7,965 nt of DNA from the NCBI GenBank assembly GCA_003519485.1, contig DOWQ01000331.1:1-7965 (forward strand). Direction: 5' to 3'. The notes under the pieces were generated by a model. It was not told the origin of the DNA. It searched no databases and saw nothing but the letters and a program-made list of their open reading frames with translations. The DNA comes from Streptomyces sp. Lineage in GTDB: Bacteria > Actinomycetota > Actinomycetes > Streptomycetales > Streptomycetaceae. The position numbers were made by a program, and so were the translations under genes. Positions within the stretch are counted from its first letter, which is position 1; every line of letters starts with the position of its first letter. Below, in pieces: positions 1 through 4,824 of the stretch.

Positions 1-184
1 CCGGCGCGGGTGCCGCCCGTTCGACCGGTTCCGGGCCGTCAGGAGCGGGGGCGCCGCGGTGGACGCCGTCGTCGGGCGCGGACCGGGGCGGGGGTATCCG
101 CGGGCCCGGCCGGCCGCGCGGAGCGTCCGGGTCGGAGGGGCCGGAGGGATCGGAGGGATCGGACGGGCCGGAGGGTGCGTTCAC
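1..184 (-). CDS. Partial gene coupled to the ECF sigma gene; putative anti-sigma factor (N-terminal 61 residues only)
   Basis: Reading leftwards, a GTG at 184-182 overlaps the sigma-factor TGA (183-181) in a GTGA arrangement, the usual sign of translational coupling. A GGGAGA-type Shine-Dalgarno lies about five bases before it. The frame stays open to the window edge, so stop and C-terminus are missing. What is visible is low-complexity: five consecutive Pro-Ser-(Gly/Asp) triplets near residues 4-18, then a Pro/Ala/Asp/Arg-rich stretch, with no signal peptide or membrane segment. Most third codon positions are G or C. No domain is in view. In Streptomyces an ECF sigma gene is commonly followed by an overlapping gene for its anti-sigma factor, often with a zinc-finger domain, so I infer that role; the zinc motif would lie outside the window. 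It could equally be an unrelated Pro-rich protein. Confidence 0.6.
   Translation of the reverse strand, partial: MNAPSGPSDPSDPSGPSDPDAPRGRPGPRIPPPRSAPDDGVHRGAPAPDGPEPVERAAPAP
131..175. repeat. Five tandem 9-bp repeats, RYCGGASGG type
   Basis: Five consecutive 9-base units (starts 131, 140, 149, 158, 167) read GTCGGAGGG, GCCGGAGGG, ATCGGAGGG, ATCGGACGG, GCCGGAGGG. On the minus strand each unit encodes Pro-Ser-Gly or Pro-Ser-Asp in the partial gene coupled to the sigma factor. The unit length being three codons, with changes that keep Pro-Ser, supports that frame as coding. Confidence 0.75.
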
Positions 185-771
185 AGGCTTCTCCCGTGAC
201 CGGGAGGCGATCCGGCGTCATGGGCGCGGTTGTTGGCGTTGTTGGCGGAGGAGAGCAGCTGGAGCCCGAGCCGCAGCCGCCGACGGGCCTCGTCCTCGGT
301 CACGCCGAGGTCCACCGCGGCCTGGCGGTAGTCGCGGCGCTTGAAGTACGCGAGTTCGAGTGCGGCGCGCAGCGGGGCGGGCATGGAAGTGACGATGTAG
401 TCGGCGCGGGCGGCCACGGAGGCCGCGCGCACCTTCTCCTCGACCTGGTCGGGGGTGGTGTCGCCGTCCGCCCGCAGCAACTCGGCCTCGGCGACGCGCA
501 GCCGGTGCACGGACTGCCGGTGGGCGAGCGCGGCGATCCAGGAGCGGAGCGGGCCCTGCTTGGGATCGTAGGCGTCGGGGTGTTCCCAGATGTAGCCGAA
601 CACGTCGCGGGTGACCCGGTCGGCCGCCTTCTCGTCGCCGAGTACGCGCTGGGCGAGGCCGTGGACGAGCGAGGCGAACCGGTCGTACAGCTCACCGAGC
701 GCGGCGGCCTCGCCACGCGCCAGGCGCTGTTGCATCTTCCGGTCCCACCGGGGTGGTGCGTCGTTCGCCAT
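181..771 (-). CDS. ECF-type (group 4) RNA polymerase sigma factor
   Basis: A 196-residue sigma-70-family protein with only regions 2 and 4, the ECF layout; it should direct core RNA polymerase to a specific promoter set. Region 2 spans about residues 26-92 (LGELYDRFASLVHGLA, then a DxxTRDVFGYIW helix and a LRSWIAALAHRQSVHRLR stretch typical of the core-binding/-10-recognising part). A variable acidic linker follows (about 100-118), then region 4 at about 127-174 with a helix-turn-helix around DYRQAAVDLGVTEDEARRRL. The usual Gln/Glu before the DVF motif is Arg here, and the recognition helix starts with a charged DEARRR stretch. The ATG at 771 is preceded by a GGGGG Shine-Dalgarno about four bases upstream. 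It is transcribed away from the STAS gene and its stop overlaps the next gene by four bases, suggesting an operon with a dedicated anti-sigma factor. The promoter target is not identifiable here. Confidence 0.9.
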   Translation of the reverse strand: MANDAPPRWDRKMQQRLARGEAAALGELYDRFASLVHGLAQRVLGDEKAADRVTRDVFGYIWEHPDAYDPKQGPLRSWIAALAHRQSVHRLRVAEAELLRADGDTTPDQVEEKVRAASVAARADYIVTSMPAPLRAALELAYFKRRDYRQAAVDLGVTEDEARRRLRLGLQLLSSANNANNRAHDAGSPPGHGRSL

Positions 772-820
772 ACGGCCCCCATCCGCGCCGTGTCGTACCG
801 TGGTTCTGGCTTTGCGGTTC

Positions 821-840
821 CCGCGCGTGTCCGCGCGTGT
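821..840. repeat. Perfect tandem 10-bp duplication in the sigma/STAS divergent region
   Basis: The decamer CCGCGCGTGT occurs twice head to tail, 50-70 bases upstream of the sigma gene start. One helical turn per unit would place both copies on the same DNA face. It may be a regulator site or a replication-slippage product; nothing else distinguishes it. Confidence 0.4.
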
Positions 841-921
841 GCTCCGCGTTGTGTCACGTGGTTCCCGCGAACCCTCGCCGTTTTCCCCCCGACGAATGTA
901 GTAGGCAGGCGCAAGTACGCA

Positions 922-970
922 CGCCCCTTTGCGGCATTGTGCGCCCCTTGACGCCGGAGGATGGTATAGA
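922..970 (+). promoter_or_regulatory. Candidate promoter region for the leader/STAS transcript
   Basis: TATAGA at 965-970 preceded by TGG (962-964) resembles an extended -10 element, which can work without a good -35. It would start transcription about 60 bases before the leader Shine-Dalgarno. Just upstream, CGCCCCTT occurs at 922-929 and again at 942-949, exactly 20 bp apart, consistent with a protein bound to one helix face. TTGACG at 948-953 is only 11 bases from TATAGA, too close to be its -35. No convincing minus-strand promoter for the sigma gene was found in 772-960. Confidence 0.35.
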
Positions 971-1044
971 TCTCGTCACTTTGACCGGATCCACTGGCCG
1001 CAGGGCCGGGATCTGTGCATAGAGTCACCCGTAGGAGGCGCAAG

Positions 1045-1113
1045 GTGACCGGTGTTTCGGGGAACACGGGCCGGGCAGCCAACGCAGGAAGGACTGCTTC
1101 CGGATCCGGGTAG
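1045..1113 (+). CDS. 22-codon leader ORF upstream of the STAS gene
   Basis: A perfect AGGAGG (1033-1038) sits six bases before GTG 1045, the strongest Shine-Dalgarno in this part of the window. The ORF encodes a 22-residue Gly/Ala/Ser/Thr/Asn-rich peptide beginning MTGVSGNTG and ending ASGSG, with no recognisable domain. It ends in two adjacent in-frame stops, TAG 1111-1113 and TGA 1114-1116, and is in the same frame as the STAS gene that starts at 1132. A stem formed by GTGTT (1052-1056) and AACAC (1063-1067), extended by CC/GG with one bulge, lies inside it. It may set STAS translation by coupling or attenuation, or be the remnant of an N-terminal extension cut off by the stops. Expression is not proven. 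Confidence 0.5.
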   Translation: MTGVSGNTGRAANAGRTASGSG

Positions 1114-1131
1114 TGAAGGGACTTCGAACGC

Positions 1132-1506
1132 GTGACGTTGCAAGTGATGGAGGGCAAGCAGGGGGAGTGGGCCGTACTGCGGGTCTCCGGTGAGATGGAT
1201 CTGGTGACCTCGCCCGCGGTGCGGCAGCGGGTGCACGACGTGGTGGCCGACGGCCGCCGCAGTCTGGTGCTCGACCTCTCGGAGGTCCTCTTCTGCGACT
1301 CCAGCGGCGTCGGTGTCCTCATCGCGGCCCGCCGGTTGATGCGTTCGTGCCAGGGGCAGCTGCGGCTGATCCTGCCCGCGCGCGGCGCTGAGGACGGCTC
1401 CCACGTCAACCGGGTGCTGGCGGCGCTCGGTGTTCGCCGGCTCTTCGAGGTGTACCCGGATGTGGCCGCCGCGCTGGACGAGACGGCGCGTCCGCTGTCG
1501 GCGTGA
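1132..1506 (+). CDS. STAS-domain anti-sigma-factor antagonist (RsbV/SpoIIAA type)
   Basis: A single-domain cytoplasmic STAS protein of 124 residues, the usual length. The N-terminal strand has VLRVSGEMDLVTSPAVRQ (about 16-33), matching the family's G-E-(L/M)-D motif. The loop before the central helix carries Asp56-Ser57-Ser58-Gly59; Ser57 aligns with Ser58 of B. subtilis SpoIIAA, the residue phosphorylated by the partner anti-sigma kinase. Unphosphorylated, such proteins bind the kinase and release its sigma factor. GTG 1132 is the only start available because in-frame stops lie at 1111 and 1114; AAGGG (1116-1120) lies 11 bases upstream, rather far. It follows the leader ORF and precedes an EF-hand gene. 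RsbW-like kinases usually control SigB/SigF-type rather than ECF sigma factors, so its target need not be the neighbouring sigma factor; the RsbW-like protein at 2596 is the nearest candidate partner. Confidence 0.93.
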   Translation: MTLQVMEGKQGEWAVLRVSGEMDLVTSPAVRQRVHDVVADGRRSLVLDLSEVLFCDSSGVGVLIAARRLMRSCQGQLRLILPARGAEDGSHVNRVLAALGVRRLFEVYPDVAAALDETARPLSA

Positions 1507-1545
1507 CGGGCCCCGCGCGCGTCCACGCGCCGGTGCGCGTCCGTC
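1505..1545 (+). terminator. Weak hairpin after the STAS gene
   Basis: GACGG (1505-1509) pairs with CCGTC (1541-1545), enclosing a second small stem, GCGCG (1517-1521) with CGCGC (1526-1530) around a TCCA loop. There is no T-run. It could reduce read-through into the EF-hand gene, but the stems are short. Confidence 0.25.
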
Positions 1546-1629
1546 GGACACCTCCGTGAACTGTGCCTTTACGACGGACGTACGTAGCATCTGTAGTTCC
1601 GTTCCCGTTACGACGCAGACGAGGTCACC

Positions 1630-2193
1630 GTGGACAGCCCCGAGTACGAGCGCAAGATCTCTTCCCGTTTCGCCACCTTCGACCAGGATGGCAACGGATA
1701 CATCTCCCGCGAGGACTTCCACACCGCCGCCGCCGTCCTGCGCGAGTTCGGCGCCGCCGCCAGGTCCACCCGCGGACAGGCCCTGCACCACGGTGCCGAG
1801 GCGTTCTGGCAGGGCATGGCGGGCATGGCGGACCACGACGGCGACCAGCGCATCACCCGCGGGGAGTTCGTCCACAGCGCGGTGAAGCGGCTGCGGGACA
1901 ACCCGCAGGGTTTCGCCGAGATCGCCCGGCCCTTCCTGCACGCGGTCATCGGCATCGCCGGCTCGGGTTCCGGCCGCGGTGCGGATGCCGGTTCCGCTTC
2001 GGGTTCGGACGCCGGTCCGGGCGACAGCGTGACCACCGCGCAGGCGGAGCGCGTGCTGCGGGTGCTGGGCGTCGCCGCCGACGCCTGCGGGACGGTCGCC
2101 GCGGCACTGGACTCCGACGGTGACGGCCGGATCTCCGAGGAGGAGATTTTGGCCGCGTTCGCCGCGTACTACACCACGCCCGAGCCGGAGTGA
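1630..2193 (+). CDS. EF-hand calcium-binding protein, calerythrin-like
   Basis: A 187-residue soluble protein with three good EF-hand loops. Loop 1 is Asp18-Asp20-Asn22-Tyr24-Ser26 with Asp29 at position 12; loop 2 is Asp68-Asp70-Asp72-Arg74-Thr76-Glu79; the last is Asp161-Asp163-Asp165-Arg167-Ser169-Glu172. The layout matches the four-hand actinobacterial calerythrin family. Where the third hand should be (about 127-138) there is a Gly/Ser/Ala-rich insertion, and the loop has lost the ligands at positions 3, 5 and 12, so I expect three Ca2+ sites. Likely a Ca2+ buffer or sensor; its partner is unknown. GTG 1630 is favoured by GAGG at 1621-1624, and TAG 1594 blocks an upstream extension. The 123-base gap after the STAS gene allows its own promoter; TAGCAT at 1585-1590 is a weak -10 candidate with no good -35. 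Confidence 0.92.
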   Translation: MDSPEYERKISSRFATFDQDGNGYISREDFHTAAAVLREFGAAARSTRGQALHHGAEAFWQGMAGMADHDGDQRITRGEFVHSAVKRLRDNPQGFAEIARPFLHAVIGIAGSGSGRGADAGSASGSDAGPGDSVTTAQAERVLRVLGVAADACGTVAAALDSDGDGRISEEEILAAFAAYYTTPEPE

Positions 2194-2333
2194 GAACCGC
2201 CCGCGTCCGTACTTGTTGAACCTGCCAGGTCATCACGCACTGTGCACGGGAAGCCGGGCTCCGCGCGGGCTCGTCACCGTGGGGAGTCGTCCACGCCTTC
2301 CGGTACGCTCCGTGGGGTGCGAGTGGTATCGAG

Positions 2334-2410
2334 GCGCAGCCTTCCCCGCGTGGCCCGTGCGGCGACCGCGGGAAGGCGGATGCGCGCCGGGCGGGGCCCG
2401 GAAAAGGCCC
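2334..2410 (+). ncRNA. Structured intergenic element: long bulged stem-loop followed by a second hairpin
   Basis: GCCTTCCCCGCG (2339-2350) pairs with CGCGGGAAGGC (2367-2377), giving 11 pairs with one bulged C and a 16-base loop. GCGCA (2334-2338) pairs with TGCGC (2381-2385), adding five pairs after a three-base bulge. Eight bases later GGGCC (2394-2398) pairs with GGCCC (2406-2410) around a CGGAAAA loop. A smaller CGTGG/CCACG stem lies at 2278-2295. The element lies 140 bases after the EF-hand stop and about 190 before the ATPase gene. It could be a tandem terminator, a structured 5' leader or a small RNA. I recognise no known RNA family. Confidence 0.4.
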
Positions 2411-2448
2411 TGTGTTCGACTCCCCGCAGCGCGCGTCGCACAGTATGC

Positions 2449-2460
2449 AGTACGCGTACT
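2449..2460. promoter_or_regulatory. Perfect 12-bp palindrome, candidate operator
   Basis: AGTACGCGTACT is its own reverse complement. It sits 136 bases before the ATPase start codon, in non-coding DNA that is less GC-rich than the surroundings, and is followed by two more dyads. It is a candidate binding site for a homodimeric regulator. Confidence 0.4.
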
Positions 2461-2495
2461 CCTTTGCGCCGGAATATGCCCGAAGCGCTTGTTGG

Positions 2496-2548
2496 GGTGA
2501 CTGTACGTCAACCATGCTGTTCTCCGTCGGGGTCACTATGCGTGATCA
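2496..2548. promoter_or_regulatory. Two related interrupted dyads 35 bp apart, candidate twin operator
   Basis: Copy 1 (2496-2513) is GGTGAC-TGTAC-GTCAAC plus C; copy 2 (2531-2548) is GGTCAC-TATGC-GTGATC plus A. They agree at 12 of 18 positions, with consensus GGTSACTRTRCGTSAWC, and each copy is an imperfect inverted repeat with a 5-bp spacer. TTGTTG (2489-2494) and CATGCT (2513-2518), 18 bases apart, form a weak -35/-10 pair overlapping copy 1, so a protein bound here could control the ATPase gene. Confidence 0.4.
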
Positions 2549-2565
2549 TCAGGAGACGCGAGGCG

Positions 2566-2592
2566 ATGTGTCCGCCGGTTCGGATGGTGTGA
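2566..2592 (+). CDS. 8-codon leader ORF immediately before the ATPase gene
   Basis: AGGAGA (2551-2556) lies nine bases before ATG 2566. The ORF reads MCPPVRMV and stops with TGA 2590-2592, in the same frame as the ATPase gene and three bases before its GTG (2596). No Shine-Dalgarno is placed correctly for that GTG, whereas the mini-ORF has a good one, so termination-reinitiation is a plausible way for ribosomes to reach the ATPase start. Too short for homology arguments. Confidence 0.4.
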   Translation: MCPPVRMV

Positions 2593-2595
2593 GCG

Positions 2596-3081
2596 GTGCA
2601 GGTGCTTCAGGTTCAGCTGGAGGTACGACCCGATCCGGCGGAGGTGGGGCGGGCCCGGAGATGGGCGCGCTCGCGGCTCGCCGGGTCCGGAATAGGGGCC
2701 GACGAGGCGCTGGCGGAGGTCCTGCTGCTGCTGATCTCCGAACTCGTCACCAATGCCGTGGTGCACACCGGCTGCCCGGCCGTGCTGAGCCTGCGGCTGC
2801 CGGAGACCGGGGCGCCGGGCGCGGACGGCGCCGGGCCGGCGGGCGGGCCCGAGACGGTGCGGGTCGAGGTCGCCGACGGCAGCACGCGGCCGCCCCGCAG
2901 GCGGTATGCCGACGGCAGCGAGTCCGGCGGGCGGGGCCTGGAGTTGGTGGACGGGCTCGCGGACCGGTGGGGCTGGCGGCCGGAGGGCGCCGGGAAGAGC
3001 ATCTGGTGCGAGGTGGACTGCGTGGAGCCGGTGCGCGCGGTGGTCCAGGAACGCGAATGCGCGGCAACAAACCCGGCATAA
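2596..3081 (+). CDS. RsbW-like ATP-binding protein (HATPase_c, anti-sigma kinase family)
   Basis: A 161-residue GHKL/HATPase_c protein of the small cytoplasmic RsbW/SpoIIAB-like class abundant in Streptomyces. The N-box is ELVTNAVVH (Glu49, Asn53, His57), binding Mg-ATP. The G1 box is VEVADGSTRPP (Asp94), shaped like the DxSxxPP version common in Streptomyces. The G2 box is SGGRGLELVDGLADRWGW (about 110-127), and GAGKSIWCEV closes the fold at about 131-140. A Gly/Pro/Ala-rich stretch at about 71-86 is probably a loop insertion. Family members bind a sigma factor or phosphorylate an STAS antagonist; the STAS protein at 1132 is the nearest candidate substrate, though an EF-hand gene lies between them. 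TGA at 2590 excludes an upstream start; GTG 2602 is the only close alternative. The start lacks its own Shine-Dalgarno and may depend on the mini-ORF. Confidence 0.9.
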   Translation: MQVLQVQLEVRPDPAEVGRARRWARSRLAGSGIGADEALAEVLLLLISELVTNAVVHTGCPAVLSLRLPETGAPGADGAGPAGGPETVRVEVADGSTRPPRRRYADGSESGGRGLELVDGLADRWGWRPEGAGKSIWCEVDCVEPVRAVVQERECAATNPA

Positions 3082-3097
3082 CGGGCAAAGACCGGCC

Positions 3098-3124
3098 CAG
3101 TTGTTGACGTTTTGTATTCAACTG
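3098..3124 (+). terminator. Hairpin after the ATPase gene
   Basis: CAGTTG (3098-3103) and CAACTG (3119-3124) form perfect 6-bp arms around a 15-base AT-rich loop, 17 bases after the ATPase stop. No T-run follows, so it is a weak terminator candidate. Confidence 0.3.
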
Positions 3125-3273
3125 ATCACCCTTGGCCTGAACGATTCGCGGCGAGGGGACGCCGAGGAGCCCCGGAGACGGTGCCGCCTCGACGAGTGCG
3201 GGTCGTCAATCCGGTGCGAGCGCCCAGTGCCCGAGCGCCGGAGCCGGGTGGCGGTCCGCCGTGCCTTTCCCGG

Positions 3274-3291
3274 GGTGCGCAGGGGCGCACC
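3274..3291. terminator. GC-rich hairpin between convergent genes, likely bidirectional terminator
   Basis: GGTGCGC (3274-3280), an AGGG loop and GCGCACC (3285-3291) form a perfect 7-bp stem. It lies about 190 bases after the ATPase stop and about 43 beyond the monooxygenase stop on the other strand, where convergent transcripts would meet. Terminators without a U-run are usual in Streptomyces. Another small dyad, CCTGA-GCGGG-TCAGG (3324-3338), overlaps the monooxygenase stop. I see no gene in 3082-3333. Confidence 0.5.
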
Positions 3292-3333
3292 GCCGCCCGG
3301 CTGAGCCGGACCGTGCCGGAAATCCTGAGCGGG

Positions 3334-4485
3334 TCAGGTCCGGGCCGTGGCGCGCGCGATCTTCTTGGCGATCCGGCCCGCGTCGAGGGCGAGTTCCCGG
3401 AGCATCCCGCTGATCGGGTTCGTGAAGCCGGTGAAGTGCAGCCCGGGTGCGCCGGCCGCCGTACGCGACCCGTGCACGCGCGGCCGGCCCCGGCCGTCGA
3501 GCACGTCCAGATGGCCGACCAGCCCTTCGAGGCCGCGGCGGTAGCCGGTGGCCGCTATCACCGCGTCGGGGGAGACGCAGGTGCCGTCCGAGAGCGTCAC
3601 CTTGTCGTGGTCGAAGGACTCCACGGCCGCCACCGGCTCCACGGCCCCTGAGCGCACCGCGTCGACCAGACCGACGTCCTGCACCGGAATCGCACCCTCC
3701 AGGACGCGCGAGTACAGCCCCGTCGCGGGGCGCGGCAGCCCCTGCTCGGTGAGGTCCGGCAGCGACAGCCGTGCCACCACCCCGGCGGCGCGGTCCACCG
3801 CGACGCGCGGCAGCCGGCGGCAGAGGATGCCGGTGCGCTGCGCGGCCCAGCCCGCCGTGGTGCGCCGCACGATGTGGGGCGGTGTGCGGACCGCGAGCCG
3901 TACTCGCGAGGCGCCGCCCTCGGCGAGGTCGAGGGCTATGTCGGCGCCCGTGTTGCCGCTGCCGACGACCAGCACGTCCCGGCCCGCGTACGGCCCGGCG
4001 TTGCGGTAGTGCCGGGCGTGCAGCAGCTCGCCGGTGAAGGCCTCCCGGCCGTCCCAGTCCGGCAGGTACGGGGTGTGGTTGTGGCCGGTGGCGACGACCA
4101 CCGCCGCCGCGGCCAGCTCCCGTCCGCCGGAGGCGTGCAACAGCCAGCCGGCGTCCGTCCGTTCGACGCGGGACACCTCGACCCCGGTGACGATCTCCAA
4201 CCGGTGGTGCTCCGCGTACCGTTCGAGATAGCCGACCAGCGCGTCCCGGCCGAGCCAGCGCCCGTGCGAGCGCGGTATCGGGAGACGGGGCAAAGCGGAG
4301 AGGCGCCGGGTGGTGTGCAGTTCGAGGCGGTCGTAGTGGCCGCGCCAGGAAGCGGCGACCGCGTCGGACTTCTCCAGTACCACGGCTCGAATCCCGCGTG
4401 CGCCCAGGGCGGCCGCCGTGGCGAGCCCGCCCGGGCCGCCGCCTATGACGTACACGGGGGGAGTGGCGTTATCCGGCATGAGCAT
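3334..4485 (-). CDS. Flavin-containing monooxygenase (class B, FAD/NADPH)
   Basis: A 383-residue cytosolic flavoprotein expected to use FAD, NADPH and O2 to oxygenate a small molecule; the substrate cannot be read. The FAD-binding Rossmann motif is VIGGGPGG (Gly15, Gly17, Gly20), with Glu38 ending strand 2. An ATG motif lies at 132-134 (VATGHN). The FMO signature FxGxxxHxxxY is complete (Phe150, Gly152, His156, Tyr160); Tyr rather than Trp at the last place favours FMO/YUCCA-type enzymes over Baeyer-Villiger enzymes. The NADPH motif is VGSGNTG (Gly175, Gly177, Gly180), and a second ATGY motif is at 312-315. No Shine-Dalgarno precedes either ATG. The second ATG (4479-4477) is preceded by a -10-like TAGTCT (4492-4487) and exactly seven bases, so a leaderless transcript starting at Met3 is quite possible. 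It is downstream of a tetR gene on the same strand and probably its target. Confidence 0.92.
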   Translation of the reverse strand: MLMPDNATPPVYVIGGGPGGLATAAALGARGIRAVVLEKSDAVAASWRGHYDRLELHTTRRLSALPRLPIPRSHGRWLGRDALVGYLERYAEHHRLEIVTGVEVSRVERTDAGWLLHASGGRELAAAAVVVATGHNHTPYLPDWDGREAFTGELLHARHYRNAGPYAGRDVLVVGSGNTGADIALDLAEGGASRVRLAVRTPPHIVRRTTAGWAAQRTGILCRRLPRVAVDRAAGVVARLSLPDLTEQGLPRPATGLYSRVLEGAIPVQDVGLVDAVRSGAVEPVAAVESFDHDKVTLSDGTCVSPDAVIAATGYRRGLEGLVGHLDVLDGRGRPRVHGSRTAAGAPGLHFTGFTNPISGMLRELALDAGRIAKKIARATART

Positions 4486-4500
4486 GAGACTAGTCGGGAC

Positions 4501-4520
4501 ATTGACGCGCGTCGGTCAAT
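4501..4520. promoter_or_regulatory. Candidate TetR operator upstream of the monooxygenase
   Basis: ATTGAC (4501-4506) and GTCAAT (4515-4520) are perfect inverted 6-bp arms with an 8-bp spacer. The site lies 15 bases from the monooxygenase start, over the expected -35 region of its promoter; TTGACC of the minus strand (4519-4514) is itself -35-like but is 21 bases from TAGTCT. Length and symmetry fit TetR-family sites, and a tetR gene is directly upstream. Confidence 0.5.
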
Positions 4521-4694
4521 AGAGCGGACAATCCGGTTTTCATCAGGTTGCGGAACGATCACAGCTCGGCGCGCCTGGGGCGCCTGCGCTGCCCGCCCGC
4601 CGCCCGCCGCAGCGCTGACAGGAGGGGTACGAGGACGGGCGCGGGGCGGCGTACGGAGGCGGGTCGAGGGCCGGGCGGATCGGGCGGTCCGGGT

Positions 4695-4754
4695 CGGTCC
4701 GGGACTGGTCGGTGCGGGACGGCTCGGTGCGGACCGGATCGGCGCGGGGCCCGT
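4695..4754. repeat. Degenerate 15-bp tandem repeat, four units
   Basis: CGGTCCGGG, CGGTGCGGG, CGGTGCGGA and CGGCGCGGG begin at 4695, 4710, 4725 and 4740, exactly 15 bp apart, with divergent six-base tails; a further CGGTCCGGG starts at 4685, out of phase. It lies between the monooxygenase and tetR genes. No convincing gene covers it, although 15 bp is a whole number of codons. The rest of 4521-4694 shows only GC-rich sequence with no gene I can support. Confidence 0.4.
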
Positions 4755-4781
4755 AGGGGCCGGGCAGGACCCGGGCACGGT

Positions 4782-4824
4782 GCCGCCCGGGCGGCCGAGG
4801 CAGGCAGGGAGTGTCCGCCTCGGC
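4782..4824 (-). terminator. Double hairpin at the end of tetR
   Basis: GCCTCGGC (4817-4824) and GCCGAGGC (4794-4801) form a perfect 8-bp stem with a 15-base loop, beginning at the last base of the tetR stop codon. It is adjoined by the perfect 14-bp palindrome GCCGCCCGGGCGGC (4782-4795). The pair would make a strong RNA structure right after tetR, so the monooxygenase is probably not simply co-transcribed with it. Confidence 0.55.

Noticed and set aside
10..951. Long plus-strand ORF across the sigma gene
   Set aside because: It is the antisense shadow of the sigma factor; Arg/Gly-rich at both ends with no domain, while the minus frame shows clear sigma regions 2 and 4.
948..970. TTGACG and TATAGA as a -35/-10 pair
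   Set aside because: The spacer is only 11 bases; only the extended -10 reading remains plausible.
1054..1078. SigB-type promoter (GTTT, then GGGCAG) inside the leader ORF
   Set aside because: The spacer of 15 fits, but the -10 differs from GGGTAT at key positions.
300..1941. Long minus-strand ORFs opposite the STAS and EF-hand genes
   Set aside because: High GC leaves few stops; composition is Pro/Arg/Thr-rich without motifs, and both true genes have recognisable families and start signals.
2405..2430. tRNA-like T-loop (TTCGACTCC)
   Set aside because: The flanking bases do not form a 5-bp T stem, and no acceptor or anticodon arm is found upstream.
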